Shown here one piece after another: positions 43,409 through 51,827 of a DNA stretch of 64,000 bases. The notes under the pieces are model-generated. The model was not told the DNA's origin, searched no databases, and saw only the letters and a list, made by a program, of their open reading frames with translations. Position 1 is the first letter of the stretch; each line of letters begins with the position of its first letter. The position numbers and the translations under genes are program-made. The stretch is taken from the NCBI RefSeq assembly GCF_001424545.1, contig NZ_LMQL01000009.1, positions 248,001 to 312,000 of the forward strand, written 5' to 3'. This DNA comes from Ramlibacter sp. Leaf400. Its GTDB lineage: Bacteria > Pseudomonadota > Gammaproteobacteria > Burkholderiales > Burkholderiaceae_C.

Positions 43409-45229
43409 ATGTCTGACAGAGACGATTCCGGCCAAGCCTGGCTCATCCCTCCCTCCGAATACCTCAAGCGTCGCCCCGCCACCCATGCGGTGGGCCGGCC
43501 GACCTCCTGCTACGTCACCATGCCCGACGGTGTGCGGCTGGCGGTCGATGTCTACCTGCCCGAAGGCGAGCGCCCGGCGCGCATCCCGGCCGTCGCGGTG
43601 CTCACGCCGTACTACCGTCGCTTCAAGGTCGAGGGCCAGGGCGCCGAGCCCTCGCCCAACATCGCGATCTACCGCGACTTCTTCGTGCCGCGCGGCTATG
43701 CGCTGGTGACCGTGGACGTGCGCGGCTGTGGCGCCAGCTTCGGCACGCGCGACTGCTTCCGTTCGCCGCGCGAGCGCGACGACCACCGCCGCATCGCCGA
43801 CTGGATCGTGGCCCAGCCCTGGTCCAGCGGCGTGATCGGCTCCACCGGTATCTCGTACCTGGGTGCGGCGGCCTGCTTCCTGGCGAGCACCGGCCATCCC
43901 GCGGTGAAGGCCGTCGCGCCGCTGTTCGCGGTGCACGACACCTACAGCGACCACGTGTTCCCCGGCGGCATCAAGTGCACCACCGTCACGGAGAACTACG
44001 ACGAACTGGTGCAGGCCCTGGACCTGGACCTGCGCGAGAAGCTCGCGCCCTATCCCTACTTCAACGACAAGCGCTACGCCGGCCCCGCGCCGGTCGACGA
44101 GGACGTGGAGGGGAAGCTGGTCGCCGCCGCGATCGACGAGCACCACGACAGCTTCAAGATGCGCGACCTCGCGCCGGAGTTCGCCTTCCGCGAGGAAGCG
44201 GCCTCGCACGATCCGCAGCTGCACAGCGGCGCCTTCAGCCCGTACTGGTACCTGGAGAAGATCCCGGGCCAGGTCCACATCTACTCGGTCTCGGGCTGGT
44301 ACGACGGCAGCGCGTTCGCCAACGGCTCCATCGCGCGCTTCCTGAGCAACCCCGGCGCGGACAACCGCCTGCTGCTGGGCCCGTGGGACCACGGCGCGCG
44401 GACGAACGGATCGCCCTTCCGCGACAGCGCGCCGCAGCCGCAGTTCCCCGTGCTGGGCGAAGTGCTGCGCTTCTTCGACGAGCACCTGGCCGGCATGGAC
44501 ACCGGCCTGCGCAAGGAAGCCCCCGTGCACTTCCACACCGTGCGCGAGGAGAAGTGGCAGGCGGCCAACACCTGGCCGCCGCACGCTTCCAGCACGCGGC
44601 TCTACCTGGCCGAGGACGCACGCCTCTCGGCGAATCCGCCGCCCAAGTCGTCGGTCGCGCAGTACAAGGCCAGGTTCACGACCGGCACCGGCACCTCCAG
44701 CCGCTTCGAACGACTGGGCGCGCTGGCGGTGCTGGACTACTACCCGGACTGGGACGGCCGCGAAGACCGGATGCTCACATTCGCCAGCGAGCCTTTCGAG
44801 CGGCAGACCGAGCTGTCCGGCCACGCCACCGTGCAGCTGCACGTGTCGACCTCCGAGCAGGACGCCGGCCTCTTCGTGTACCTGTCGGAGGTCGATGCGG
44901 ACGGCCGTTCCTGGTACGTCACCGAAGGCCTGCTGCGGCTGCTGCACCGTGCGCAGGCCGAGCCGCCGCCCAGCTACCGCGCCACCTGGCCCTTCCGCAA
45001 CTTCCGGCGCGAACAGGCCAGGCCCATGAAGCCCGGCGTGCCCGAGACGGTGCGCTTCGCGCTGCTGCCGGTCTCGTGGACGCTGAAGGCCGGCAGCCGC
45101 CTGCGCGTGGCGATCGCGGGCGGGGATGCGGACCATTTCGCGCAGGTGCCCGCCGGCCGGCCGCCGGTGCTGGGGTTCACGCTGGGGGGCGGGGACGCCT
45201 CGTTCATCGACCTGCCGTTGCGGCGCTGA
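43409..45229 (+). CDS. CocE/NonD-family alpha/beta hydrolase
   Basis: 606 residues. The hydrolase core (~30-340) includes TPYYRRF, VTVDVRGCGASFGT, the nucleophile S149 in GISYLGAAA, YSVSGWYDGSAF with the acid, and GPWDHG with the histidine. The C-terminal jelly-roll domain (~370-605) is typical of X-Pro dipeptidyl/cocaine-esterase proteins. Substrates are esters or amides of unknown identity. No signal peptide is seen. It is divergent from the Bug gene. Confidence 0.92.
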   Translation: MSDRDDSGQAWLIPPSEYLKRRPATHAVGRPTSCYVTMPDGVRLAVDVYLPEGERPARIPAVAVLTPYYRRFKVEGQGAEPSPNIAIYRDFFVPRGYALVTVDVRGCGASFGTRDCFRSPRERDDHRRIADWIVAQPWSSGVIGSTGISYLGAAACFLASTGHPAVKAVAPLFAVHDTYSDHVFPGGIKCTTVTENYDELVQALDLDLREKLAPYPYFNDKRYAGPAPVDEDVEGKLVAAAIDEHHDSFKMRDLAPEFAFREEAASHDPQLHSGAFSPYWYLEKIPGQVHIYSVSGWYDGSAFANGSIARFLSNPGADNRLLLGPWDHGARTNGSPFRDSAPQPQFPVLGEVLRFFDEHLAGMDTGLRKEAPVHFHTVREEKWQAANTWPPHASSTRLYLAEDARLSANPPPKSSVAQYKARFTTGTGTSSRFERLGALAVLDYYPDWDGREDRMLTFASEPFERQTELSGHATVQLHVSTSEQDAGLFVYLSEVDADGRSWYVTEGLLRLLHRAQAEPPPSYRATWPFRNFRREQARPMKPGVPETVRFALLPVSWTLKAGSRLRVAIAGGDADHFAQVPAGRPPVLGFTLGGGDASFIDLPLRR

Positions 45230-45376
45230 CGGGCCCGCACTGGCGGACGGCGGCGCAGCCCGGCCGCACTCCGTTACGAACCGCTGACCTTGGCGAACCG
45301 CGCCGCGGATCTACATTCCAGCCCCGGATCGCAAGGCAGCGCGCCGGCCGGTCCGCCGTCGAGCAGGAGGCTGTCC

Positions 45377-45790
45377 ATGGGCACGAGTTCTTCCCCCCTG
45401 GAGGTGGTCCAGGCCGCGTACGCCGCGTTCGGCGCCGGCAACATCCCGGCGATCCTGGCGCTCGGGGCCGAAGACATCGACTGGACCTTCCGTGGCGCCA
45501 AGGGCCTGGCCTACACCGGCACTTTCCGCGGCAAGGGCGCGGTCGAGAAGTGGTTCGCCAGCGTCGTCCAGGCCGACGACATCCAGGCGTTCGAGCCGCG
45601 CGAGTTCCTCGTCGGGGCCGACCACGTCACCGTCCTCGGCTGGGAAAGGACACGGGCCCTGCCCGACGGCAAGGTCTTCGAAACCGAGTGGGTCCACGTC
45701 TTCACCGTCCGCGACGGTCGCGTCACGCGCTTCTGGGGCATGTACGACACGCAGGCCGCGGCGGCCGCCCGCTCCGGCGGCCCGCTGTGA
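45377..45790 (+). CDS. NTF2-like (SnoaL-type) protein
   Basis: 137 residues with AGGAGG before the ATG. VVQAAYAAFGAGNIPAILALGAEDIDWTF is the start of a SnoaL-like cone fold, followed by GKGAVEKWFASVV and HVFTVRDGRVTRFWGMYDT. These proteins are small-molecule isomerases or binding proteins; no substrate is evident. It ends 15 bases before the Mn riboswitch. Confidence 0.85.
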   Translation: MGTSSSPLEVVQAAYAAFGAGNIPAILALGAEDIDWTFRGAKGLAYTGTFRGKGAVEKWFASVVQADDIQAFEPREFLVGADHVTVLGWERTRALPDGKVFETEWVHVFTVRDGRVTRFWGMYDTQAAAAARSGGPL

Positions 45791-45804
45791 TCTAATCCGT
45801 TCCC

Positions 45805-45927
45805 AAGAAGGGGAGTAGCTCCCCGGCCTGCCGCGCCTGCGGCGGCCGATCGGCGTGTCGTCAATACGGAGCCCGCGAGGCTCCCGGCGCGCCGGGCCCG
45901 ACTTTCACCAAGCCGAGCAAGACCTTC
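45805..45927 (+). ncRNA. yybP-ykoY manganese riboswitch aptamer
   Basis: The leader of the TerC-family gene has the class hallmarks in order: GGGGAGTAGC (45810-45819), GTCGTCAATACGG in the second conserved loop, a GC-rich internal hairpin (GGAGCC/GGCTCC), and AGCAAGACCTTC at the 3' end. The basal stem P1 pairs GAAGG (45807-45811) with CCTTC (45923-45927). Known members sense Mn2+ at the two docked loops and switch on Mn exporters. The match is by eye to the consensus, but the conserved strings are long and ordered. Confidence 0.9.
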
Positions 45928-45960
45928 GAACAGCGGCCCTGCACCGGGCCCGTTCGAAGG
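45923..45960 (+). promoter_or_regulatory. alternative hairpin of the Mn riboswitch expression platform
   Basis: CCTTCGAAC (45923-45931) pairs perfectly with GTTCGAAGG (45952-45960), with an inner GGCCC/GGGCC arm. Its 5' strand is the same CCTTC that closes aptamer stem P1, so the two structures exclude each other: Mn binding would hold CCTTC in P1 and prevent this hairpin. No U-tract follows, so control may be by Rho, pausing or access to the downstream ribosome site. Confidence 0.7.
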
Positions 45961-46035
45961 CACAGCCGCATCGCTCGCTGGCCATCGTTCCCCCGGTGCC
46001 GGGTCCGTCCCTCAAAGACCTGACCTGGAGCTCAA

Positions 46036-46740
46036 ATGGAACTGTTCTCGACCGCCTGGTTCTCGGCGCTGCTGGCGATCATCCTGATCGACCTCGTGCT
46101 GGCCGGCGACAACGCCATCGTCATCGCGCTGGCGGCCCGCAACCTCCCCTCCCACCTGCGCCGCCGCGCCATCGTCTGGGGCACCTTCGGGGCCATCGCG
46201 GTTCGCTCGGTGATGACCATCGGGGTGGTCTGGCTGCTCAAGATCCCCGGCCTCATGCTCGTCGGCGGCCTGGGCCTGCTGTGGATCGCCTACAAGCTGC
46301 TGGAGCAGGGCGAGGACGAGGGCGAACACGGCCCCGGCGCCTCCACCTTCTGGGGCGCGATGAAGACCATCATCGTGGCCGACGCGCTGATGGGCGTGGA
46401 CAACGTGCTGGGCGTGGCCGGCGCGGCGCACGGCTCGTTCGACCTGGTGGTCATCGGCCTGCTGGTCAGCATCCCCATCGTGGTGTTCGGCAGCTCGCTG
46501 GTGCTGAAGCTGGTCGACCGCTTCCCGATGATCATCCAGGCGGGCGCCGCGGTCCTGGCCTTCACGGCGGCCAAGATGATCGTCGGCGAACCGCTGCTCG
46601 ACGCGGTGTTCGACGAGCCGGCGGCCTACAACACGGCGCTGCGCTGGGGCCTCTACACCGTGGCCGTCGCCGGCGTGCTGGGCGCGGGCTGGCTCAGCGC
46701 CCGGCGGCGCCAGCAGCAACTCGCGGCCCGCCAGGGCTGA
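46036..46740 (+). CDS. TerC-family membrane protein, probable manganese exporter
   Basis: 234 residues with seven hydrophobic segments. The family signatures are LAGDNAIVIALAARNLP in the first helices and ADALMGVDNVLGVAGAAHG in the middle, with conserved aspartate-asparagine pairs likely to bind metal. TerC proteins downstream of yybP-ykoY riboswitches export Mn2+ and help metallate secreted enzymes. GGAG is placed six bases before the ATG. Regulation by the riboswitch upstream is well supported. Confidence 0.92.
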   Translation: MELFSTAWFSALLAIILIDLVLAGDNAIVIALAARNLPSHLRRRAIVWGTFGAIAVRSVMTIGVVWLLKIPGLMLVGGLGLLWIAYKLLEQGEDEGEHGPGASTFWGAMKTIIVADALMGVDNVLGVAGAAHGSFDLVVIGLLVSIPIVVFGSSLVLKLVDRFPMIIQAGAAVLAFTAAKMIVGEPLLDAVFDEPAAYNTALRWGLYTVAVAGVLGAGWLSARRRQQQLAARQG

Positions 46741-46754
46741 GCTGGCTCCCGGCC

Positions 46755-46961
46755 CTACTTGCGCGGCTTCTTGCCGGCGGCCTTCTTCGCCGGCTTGCCC
46801 ATCCAGAAGTCGAGGACCTGGCGCGTGGCCTCGGCCTGGGTGGCGGCGACCTGCCGCTTCGCCGTGCGGGTCGCATGCCCGCGCGCGCTGCCCGCGGCGC
46901 TGTTGGCGGCGCTGAGCCACATGCTCATGAAAGGGTTCTTCTTGGCCCAGGGATTGCCCAT
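46755..46961 (-). CDS. small conserved hypothetical protein
   Basis: 68 residues, rich in alanine and lysine: MGNPWAKKNPFMSMWLSAAN then QAEATRQVLDFWMGKPAKKAAGKK. The amphipathic middle and basic tail resemble phasin-like or nucleoid-binding small proteins. The family is not certain. It is convergent with the TerC gene, 14 bases apart. Codon use is in keeping with neighbours. Confidence 0.55.
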   Translation of the reverse strand: MGNPWAKKNPFMSMWLSAANSAAGSARGHATRTAKRQVAATQAEATRQVLDFWMGKPAKKAAGKKPRK

Positions 46962-47147
46962 GCTGATCCGATCCGGGCGTAGCGCCCGACACCAGCATGG
47001 GGCCGGGCGAACTGCGGCTGCCTAGGGCCATCACCCGTTCCCCGGTGGCCGACCTCCTACGTGCCACGCAGCACAAGCGTTGGCAGTGTCGGGATCGCGA
47101 AAAGCGGTGCTTCCGGGTCCCTGCTCGACGGCATACTGACCGGCCCG

Positions 47148-48728
47148 ATGTCCTCCACCCACTCGCTCTGGTCGCCGCTTCGCCTGCCCGCCTTCCGCGG
47201 CCTGTGGACCGGCAGCGCCGTCTATTTCACCGGCAACGCCATGCAGTCGATGGCAGCGTCCTGGCTGATGGTGGAGCTCACGGGGTCGTCGTTCCTGGCC
47301 GCGCTGGTGCAGACGGCCGTGTTCTTCCCGATGTTCCTGCTGGCGCTGCCGGCGGGCGTGCTGGCCGACACCACCGACCGCCGTGCGCTGATCCTGCGGG
47401 CCCTCACCGTGCAGGTGGGCTTCATCGCCCTCCTCGCGCTGCTGGCGATGGCCGGCGTCGCCGGCCCGGCCAGCCTGCTGTTCTTCACCTTCGCCGCCGG
47501 ATGCTGCACGGCCCTGCTGTCGCCGGCATGGAACACAAGCGTGGCCGACACCGTGCCGCGCGAGGACATGCCGCAGGCCATCACCGCGATGTCGATCGCG
47601 TGGAACAGCGCCCGCGCCCTCGGCCCGTCCATCGCGGGGTTCATCTTCGCCGCGGCCGGCGCCGGGTGGGTGTTCGTCCTCGCCGGCATCAGCGCGCTGG
47701 TGATGATGCATGTGGTGCGCCGGTGGCCCCCGGCGCCGCACGCGAAGTCGCCCCTGCCCGCCGAGCGCCTCTGGAGCGGCACCCTCGCGGGCCTGCGCTA
47801 CGCCCGGCACTCGCCGCTGATCCTGGCGCAGCTGCTGCGCACCGTGGCCTACAGCGGCGCAGGGTCGGCCCTGTGGGGGCTGCTGCCCGCGATCGCGGCG
47901 CAGCAGCTCCAGCTGGGCGCCACCGGCTTCGGTTTCCTGATGGGGTGCCTGGGCACGGGCGCCGTCGCGGCCGGCCTGGTGCTGGGCCGGCTGCGGGCGC
48001 GGCTGGGGCTGGAGCGGCTGGTGGCGGTGGGCAGCGTGGTCTTCGCCGCCACCATGCTCATCGCGGCCTTCGTGCGCATCCCCGTCGTCGTCTTCGTCGC
48101 GCTCGCCCTGGGCGGCGCGGGCTGGATGGCCGTGATGGCCACGTTCAACACGGCCACGCAGTCGAGCGCGCCGCCCTGGGTTCGCTCGCGGGCCGTCGCC
48201 CTGCACACGGTGAGCGCGCTGGGCTCCTTCGCCATCGGATCGGCTTTCTGGGGCGCGGTCTCCGGCATCGCGGGGCTCTCGGCGGCGCTGGTGGCGGCCA
48301 GCCTGGCCATGGTGGCCGGGATCTTCCTGGCGCGCCGGTTTCCCCTGCGCATGGGCGATGCCCAGGAGGTCACGCCGGTCGCGCTGTGGGACGACGTGTT
48401 CATCAAGGAACAGCCGCTGCCCGACGACGGGCCGGTGTCGGTCGAAGTGGCCTACCGCATCCGCCCCGGCGAAGCCGAGGAGTTCCTGCAGGCCGTGAGC
48501 CAGCTGCGCTCTTCGCGCCGGCGGGATGGCGCGACGCTCTGGCGCGTCTACCGCGACCTTGCCGATCCTTCACGCTACGTCGAGCGCTTCATCGTCGCCT
48601 CCTGGGCCGACTACCTGCACCAGCGTGCGCGCGCGACGCTGGCGGACCGGGAACTGGAGGGCCGCGTGCGCGAGTTCCTGCAGGAGGGGGAGTCGGTGAC
48701 GACCCAGCACTACATCGCCGAGCGGTGA
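47148..48728 (+). CDS. MFS_3-type exporter with C-terminal ABM-like domain
   Basis: 526 residues. Residues ~12-405 form about 12 helices with the MFS_3/EntS-type pattern (AVYFTGNAMQSMAASWLMVELTG, AGVLADTTDRRALIL). Residues ~415-520 are soluble and look like an antibiotic-biosynthesis-monooxygenase ferredoxin-like fold (VEVAYRIRPGEAEEFLQAVSQLR, YVERFIVASWADYLHQ). This fusion is known in the family. Substrates may be siderophores or other metabolites. CATACT lies shortly upstream of the ATG and there is no clear ribosome site. Confidence 0.88.
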   Translation: MSSTHSLWSPLRLPAFRGLWTGSAVYFTGNAMQSMAASWLMVELTGSSFLAALVQTAVFFPMFLLALPAGVLADTTDRRALILRALTVQVGFIALLALLAMAGVAGPASLLFFTFAAGCCTALLSPAWNTSVADTVPREDMPQAITAMSIAWNSARALGPSIAGFIFAAAGAGWVFVLAGISALVMMHVVRRWPPAPHAKSPLPAERLWSGTLAGLRYARHSPLILAQLLRTVAYSGAGSALWGLLPAIAAQQLQLGATGFGFLMGCLGTGAVAAGLVLGRLRARLGLERLVAVGSVVFAATMLIAAFVRIPVVVFVALALGGAGWMAVMATFNTATQSSAPPWVRSRAVALHTVSALGSFAIGSAFWGAVSGIAGLSAALVAASLAMVAGIFLARRFPLRMGDAQEVTPVALWDDVFIKEQPLPDDGPVSVEVAYRIRPGEAEEFLQAVSQLRSSRRRDGATLWRVYRDLADPSRYVERFIVASWADYLHQRARATLADRELEGRVREFLQEGESVTTQHYIAER

Positions 48729-48758
48729 GGCCGCCCCGAAGCGGGTAGTGCCCGGGCC

Positions 48759-49301
48759 CTAGGCCGGCGGTGGCGGCGCCATCCCCGCAAACTGCGCCAG
48801 CGCCGGGCCGGTGAGGCGGTACCGGACCCATTCGTCCATCGGCACAGCCCCGATGGACCGGTAGAAGCGGATGGCCGGCTCGTTCCAGTCGAGCACGCTC
48901 CACTCGAAGCGGCCGCAGTCGTTGGCCACCGCGATCCGCGCCAGGTGCTGGAGCATCGCCTTGCCCGCCCCCATGCTGCGCCGGGCGGGCGACACGTACA
49001 GGTCTTCCAGGTAGAGGCCCTGCCGGCCCTGCCAGGTGGAGTAGTTGAAGAAGTAGACGGCGAACCCGGCCTCCACGCCGTCGACGCTGCAGACCAGCGC
49101 CCGGGCCCGGGCCTCCTCGCCGAACAGCGACTGGCGGATGTGGGCCTCGGTGGCCGTCACCTCCCGCTCCGCCTTTTCGTAGGCCGCCAGTTCCTTGATG
49201 AAGCCCAGGATCAACGGCACGTCGCCGACGCGGGCGGCGCGGATCTCGAGGGCGGGCGCTGCATTCTTCGGTTGGGCTTCCACGCCACCACTATTGCACA
49301 T
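48759..49301 (-). CDS. GNAT-family N-acetyltransferase (diamine acetyltransferase-like)
   Basis: 180 residues: EIRAARVGDVPLILGFIKELAAYEKAE resembles spermidine/diamine acetyltransferases, GLYLEDLYVSPARRSMGAGKAML is the acetyl-CoA-binding core, and RFEWSVLDWNEPAIRFYRSIGA closes the fold. The start at 49301 overlaps the end of the Mut7-C gene by 11 bases; a GTG at 49283 is an alternative. Both genes probably share a transcript. Confidence 0.9.
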   Translation of the reverse strand: MCNSGGVEAQPKNAAPALEIRAARVGDVPLILGFIKELAAYEKAEREVTATEAHIRQSLFGEEARARALVCSVDGVEAGFAVYFFNYSTWQGRQGLYLEDLYVSPARRSMGAGKAMLQHLARIAVANDCGRFEWSVLDWNEPAIRFYRSIGAVPMDEWVRYRLTGPALAQFAGMAPPPPA

Positions 49302-50022
49302 CGACCAGCGCGCGCATCGGCTCCCAATGCTCGCCCCTCCAGAACACGCGCCCGCAGGCCTCGCAGGCGCTGAAGCGGTGGTACAGCTCACGCACATGCG
49401 GTGGCAGCCGGTGCTCCACCTGGGCCTTGTCGACGGGGTGCAGCGCCGCGTTGCAGCCCGGGCACAGCGTGAAAGGCCGCGCGCTGCGTGCCAGGTCCAG
49501 GCGCTCGAAGACCTCGCGCAGCTGCTCCTGCGGCCGCAGCGCGCGCACGTAGCAGCCATGCGTGATGCCGCGCCGCTTGAGCAGGTCGCGGTCGCGCGTC
49601 AGCACGATGCGGCCCTGCGCCGCGGCGATGCGCTCGATCTGGTCGTCGGCGAAGCCGTTGTCGTGGAGCGTGTCGAAACCCATCCTGCGCAACAGGCGGG
49701 CCAGCGAGCCGAGGTGGACGTCGGCCACGAAGCGCGTGTCGCGCAGCGGCGCCTCGCGCACCCGCAGCAGCGGCGTGATGTCGAACGCCTCGAACTTGGG
49801 GTACACGGCGACGCGGTCGCCCTCGCGCAGGAGCGCGCCGAAGCCGACGGACGCGCCATTGACGAGGATCAGCTCGACCTCGGTGTGCGGCACGCCCAGC
49901 GCCTCGATCATGTGCTTGGCGGTGGCGGCGCGGGCGCAGGGCACGGTGAACTCGCGCCGCCGCCGCCCGGGCGCGAGGAAGTCGTTCAGCTCCTCGTAGA
50001 AACGGAAGGTCGCCGTCACCAT
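49291..50022 (-). CDS. Mut7-C RNase-like protein with ubiquitin-like N-terminus
   Basis: 243 residues. The first ~80 form a MoaD/ThiS-like ubiquitin domain (ATFRFYEELNDFL, VELILVNGASVGFGALLREGDRVAVYP). Residues ~95-175 are a PIN-like Mut7-C domain with acidic residues in FVADVHLGSLARLLRRMGF and IVLTRDRDLL. The C-terminal zinc ribbon has CPGCNAAL and CEACGRVFW. The family is predicted to cut RNA, but targets are unknown. The gene overlaps a GNAT gene. Confidence 0.9.
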   Translation of the reverse strand: MVTATFRFYEELNDFLAPGRRRREFTVPCARAATAKHMIEALGVPHTEVELILVNGASVGFGALLREGDRVAVYPKFEAFDITPLLRVREAPLRDTRFVADVHLGSLARLLRRMGFDTLHDNGFADDQIERIAAAQGRIVLTRDRDLLKRRGITHGCYVRALRPQEQLREVFERLDLARSARPFTLCPGCNAALHPVDKAQVEHRLPPHVRELYHRFSACEACGRVFWRGEHWEPMRALVDVQ

Positions 50023-50126
50023 GCGCGGACCCGCCTCAATGAAGGCTCAGCCGAGTCCCCCTGGCTCTTCTCACCACCCTCGAAACAGGTCTTGGGGTTC
50101 CCGCCAGAGCCCTGCCGGAAAGCATC

Positions 50127-50429
50127 TCAGCGTTTGCCCGCCTTCTCCGCCAGCACGGTCAGGCCCATGCCGACGAGGACAAGCACGGCCGATACGCCGA
50201 AGCCGACCGGCCCCTCCGGCACCAGCCAGGTCGGGTGCTGCGGATACGCTTGAGCGAGCGTGTACACGGGAGGCAATTTGGCTTGGGCCCTTTCCGAATT
50301 GGTGTTGACCAGCCCCGCCCGGGCGAACACGGCACCGACGACCAGGATGCTGCCCGCCAGGAGGAGCGCCTTTCCGACCACCAGGGCGCGTCTGGGGTAC
50401 TGGGCGACGAGGGCGCGGATCCATTGCAT
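50127..50429 (-). CDS. two-helix membrane protein of unknown function
   Basis: 100 residues with hydrophobic segments at ~14-38 (RALVVGKALLLAGSILVVGAVFARAGL) and ~73-92, joined by a polar loop rich in proline and glutamine. TAGAGT lies exactly -12 to -7 of the ATG. It is not recognised. It stands alone between the Mut7-C gene and the sensor kinase gene. Confidence 0.6.
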   Translation of the reverse strand: MQWIRALVAQYPRRALVVGKALLLAGSILVVGAVFARAGLVNTNSERAQAKLPPVYTLAQAYPQHPTWLVPEGPVGFGVSAVLVLVGMGLTVLAEKAGKR

Positions 50430-50492
50430 GCGCAGACTCTAGCCCACCCAGGACCTCTCGAGCGCCGCGGCGCATCGTCGGCAAGGCATGCC

Positions 50493-51827
50493 TCACGGTG
50501 GCGGCAGCGTGATCTCCACCCTTGCACCGCCGAGCTCGCCCCGGGTCAGCTTCAGCTGGCCGTGGTGGCTGAGGACGAGGTCGTCGACAACCGTCAGCCC
50601 CACGCCATGGCCGGGCACGCGCTCGTCCAGGCGAACGTGCATCTGCAGGACCGATCGCGTGTCGCTGAAACCCGGCCCGTCGTCCTCGACGACGAGCATC
50701 AGGCACCGATCCGACAGCGCGGCGGTGACCCTCACGCGCTGCCGGGCCCACTTGGCGGCGTTGTCCATCACGTTGCCGGCCATCTCGAACAGGTCACCCT
50801 CGTCGATGCGCCAGGCGAGGTCGGAGGGGCAATCGACGGACAGGGCGAGCCCCCGCTCCGCGTAGACCTTGCCCAGCGCGGCGGCGATGCGCTCCAGCAC
50901 CGCAGCGACCGACACCGGCGATGCGAACCGGGTGGCGCCGCCGGCGGCGGCCCGGCCCAGCTGGTGCTGCACGATGTCGTCCATGCGCCTGACCTGCTGC
51001 GCCACGGCGGCAGGCAGGTCCGCGGGTTCGGCCAGCGCATTGCGCAGCACGGCCAGCGGGGTCTTCAGGCTGTGGGCAAGGAAGCTCAGGGCTTCCTTGT
51101 AGCGGCCCTGCCGCACGCGTTCCTGCTGGATCAGCGTGTTCAGGTTGTCGGTGAGCGCGACGATCTCGTCCGGGTAGCGGCCCTCGATCCGGGCTTGCTC
51201 CCCGCGCTCGATCCGACCCACCTCCACGGCGACCCGGCGCAATGGCGCGAGGCCCCAGCCGAGGAGCAGCAGTTGCGCCAGCAGCAGCAGCCCCGCGGCC
51301 CCGCCGAGCCAGATCCACATCGTGCGCGCGAAGACGGCGACTTCGCGCTCGAAGGCCGCGCTGTCCTCCAGCACGGACAGCACGAGGGGCGCGTCGCGGC
51401 TGCCGGCCGCCCAGTTCACGCCGTACCGGACCGCATGGAAGGATCTGCTGCCCGCCGTGACCGACTCGCTGCGCCACTGCCCGGCCGGCACTTCCTCGCG
51501 CTGGAAGGGCGGCTCGACGCCCACGCTCGAGGCCGAGCGCCACTCTTCCCGGCGGGCCACGTTGTAGATGCTGGCGTACAGGCCCGACTGCGCCAGCGCC
51601 AGGCGCGGCTCCGCCAGCGTCGGCGGCATGACGAGCTCACCCTGCTCGTCCAGTTCGGCGCGCGCCAGCAGCAGGTAGACGGTGCCCTGCAGCCGGCTGT
51701 AGTGGGCGGCCCGTACGCTGTCGGCGTGCGCGCGCTGGACGGCGAGGCCGGCGCCGGCGACGAAGGCGACCAGGACCAGCGCGGCGCCCAGGAGCAGCCG
51801 GGCCCGGATCGAATAGCCGGACTTCAT
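50493..51827 (-). CDS. sensor histidine kinase (PhoQ-like)
   Basis: 444 residues: helix 1 ~9-30, periplasmic domain ~31-167 that is acidic in parts, helix 2 ~168-192, HAMP ~193-245, phosphoacceptor H252 in FLAHSLKTPLAVLRNA, and an ATPase domain with NVMDNAAKWA, VEDDGPGF and GHGVGLTVV. PhoQ-type kinases sense divalent cations, cationic peptides or acid. The start overlaps the response regulator stop by four bases, so the pair is translated together. Confidence 0.93.
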   Translation of the reverse strand: MKSGYSIRARLLLGAALVLVAFVAGAGLAVQRAHADSVRAAHYSRLQGTVYLLLARAELDEQGELVMPPTLAEPRLALAQSGLYASIYNVARREEWRSASSVGVEPPFQREEVPAGQWRSESVTAGSRSFHAVRYGVNWAAGSRDAPLVLSVLEDSAAFEREVAVFARTMWIWLGGAAGLLLLAQLLLLGWGLAPLRRVAVEVGRIERGEQARIEGRYPDEIVALTDNLNTLIQQERVRQGRYKEALSFLAHSLKTPLAVLRNALAEPADLPAAVAQQVRRMDDIVQHQLGRAAAGGATRFASPVSVAAVLERIAAALGKVYAERGLALSVDCPSDLAWRIDEGDLFEMAGNVMDNAAKWARQRVRVTAALSDRCLMLVVEDDGPGFSDTRSVLQMHVRLDERVPGHGVGLTVVDDLVLSHHGQLKLTRGELGGARVEITLPPP

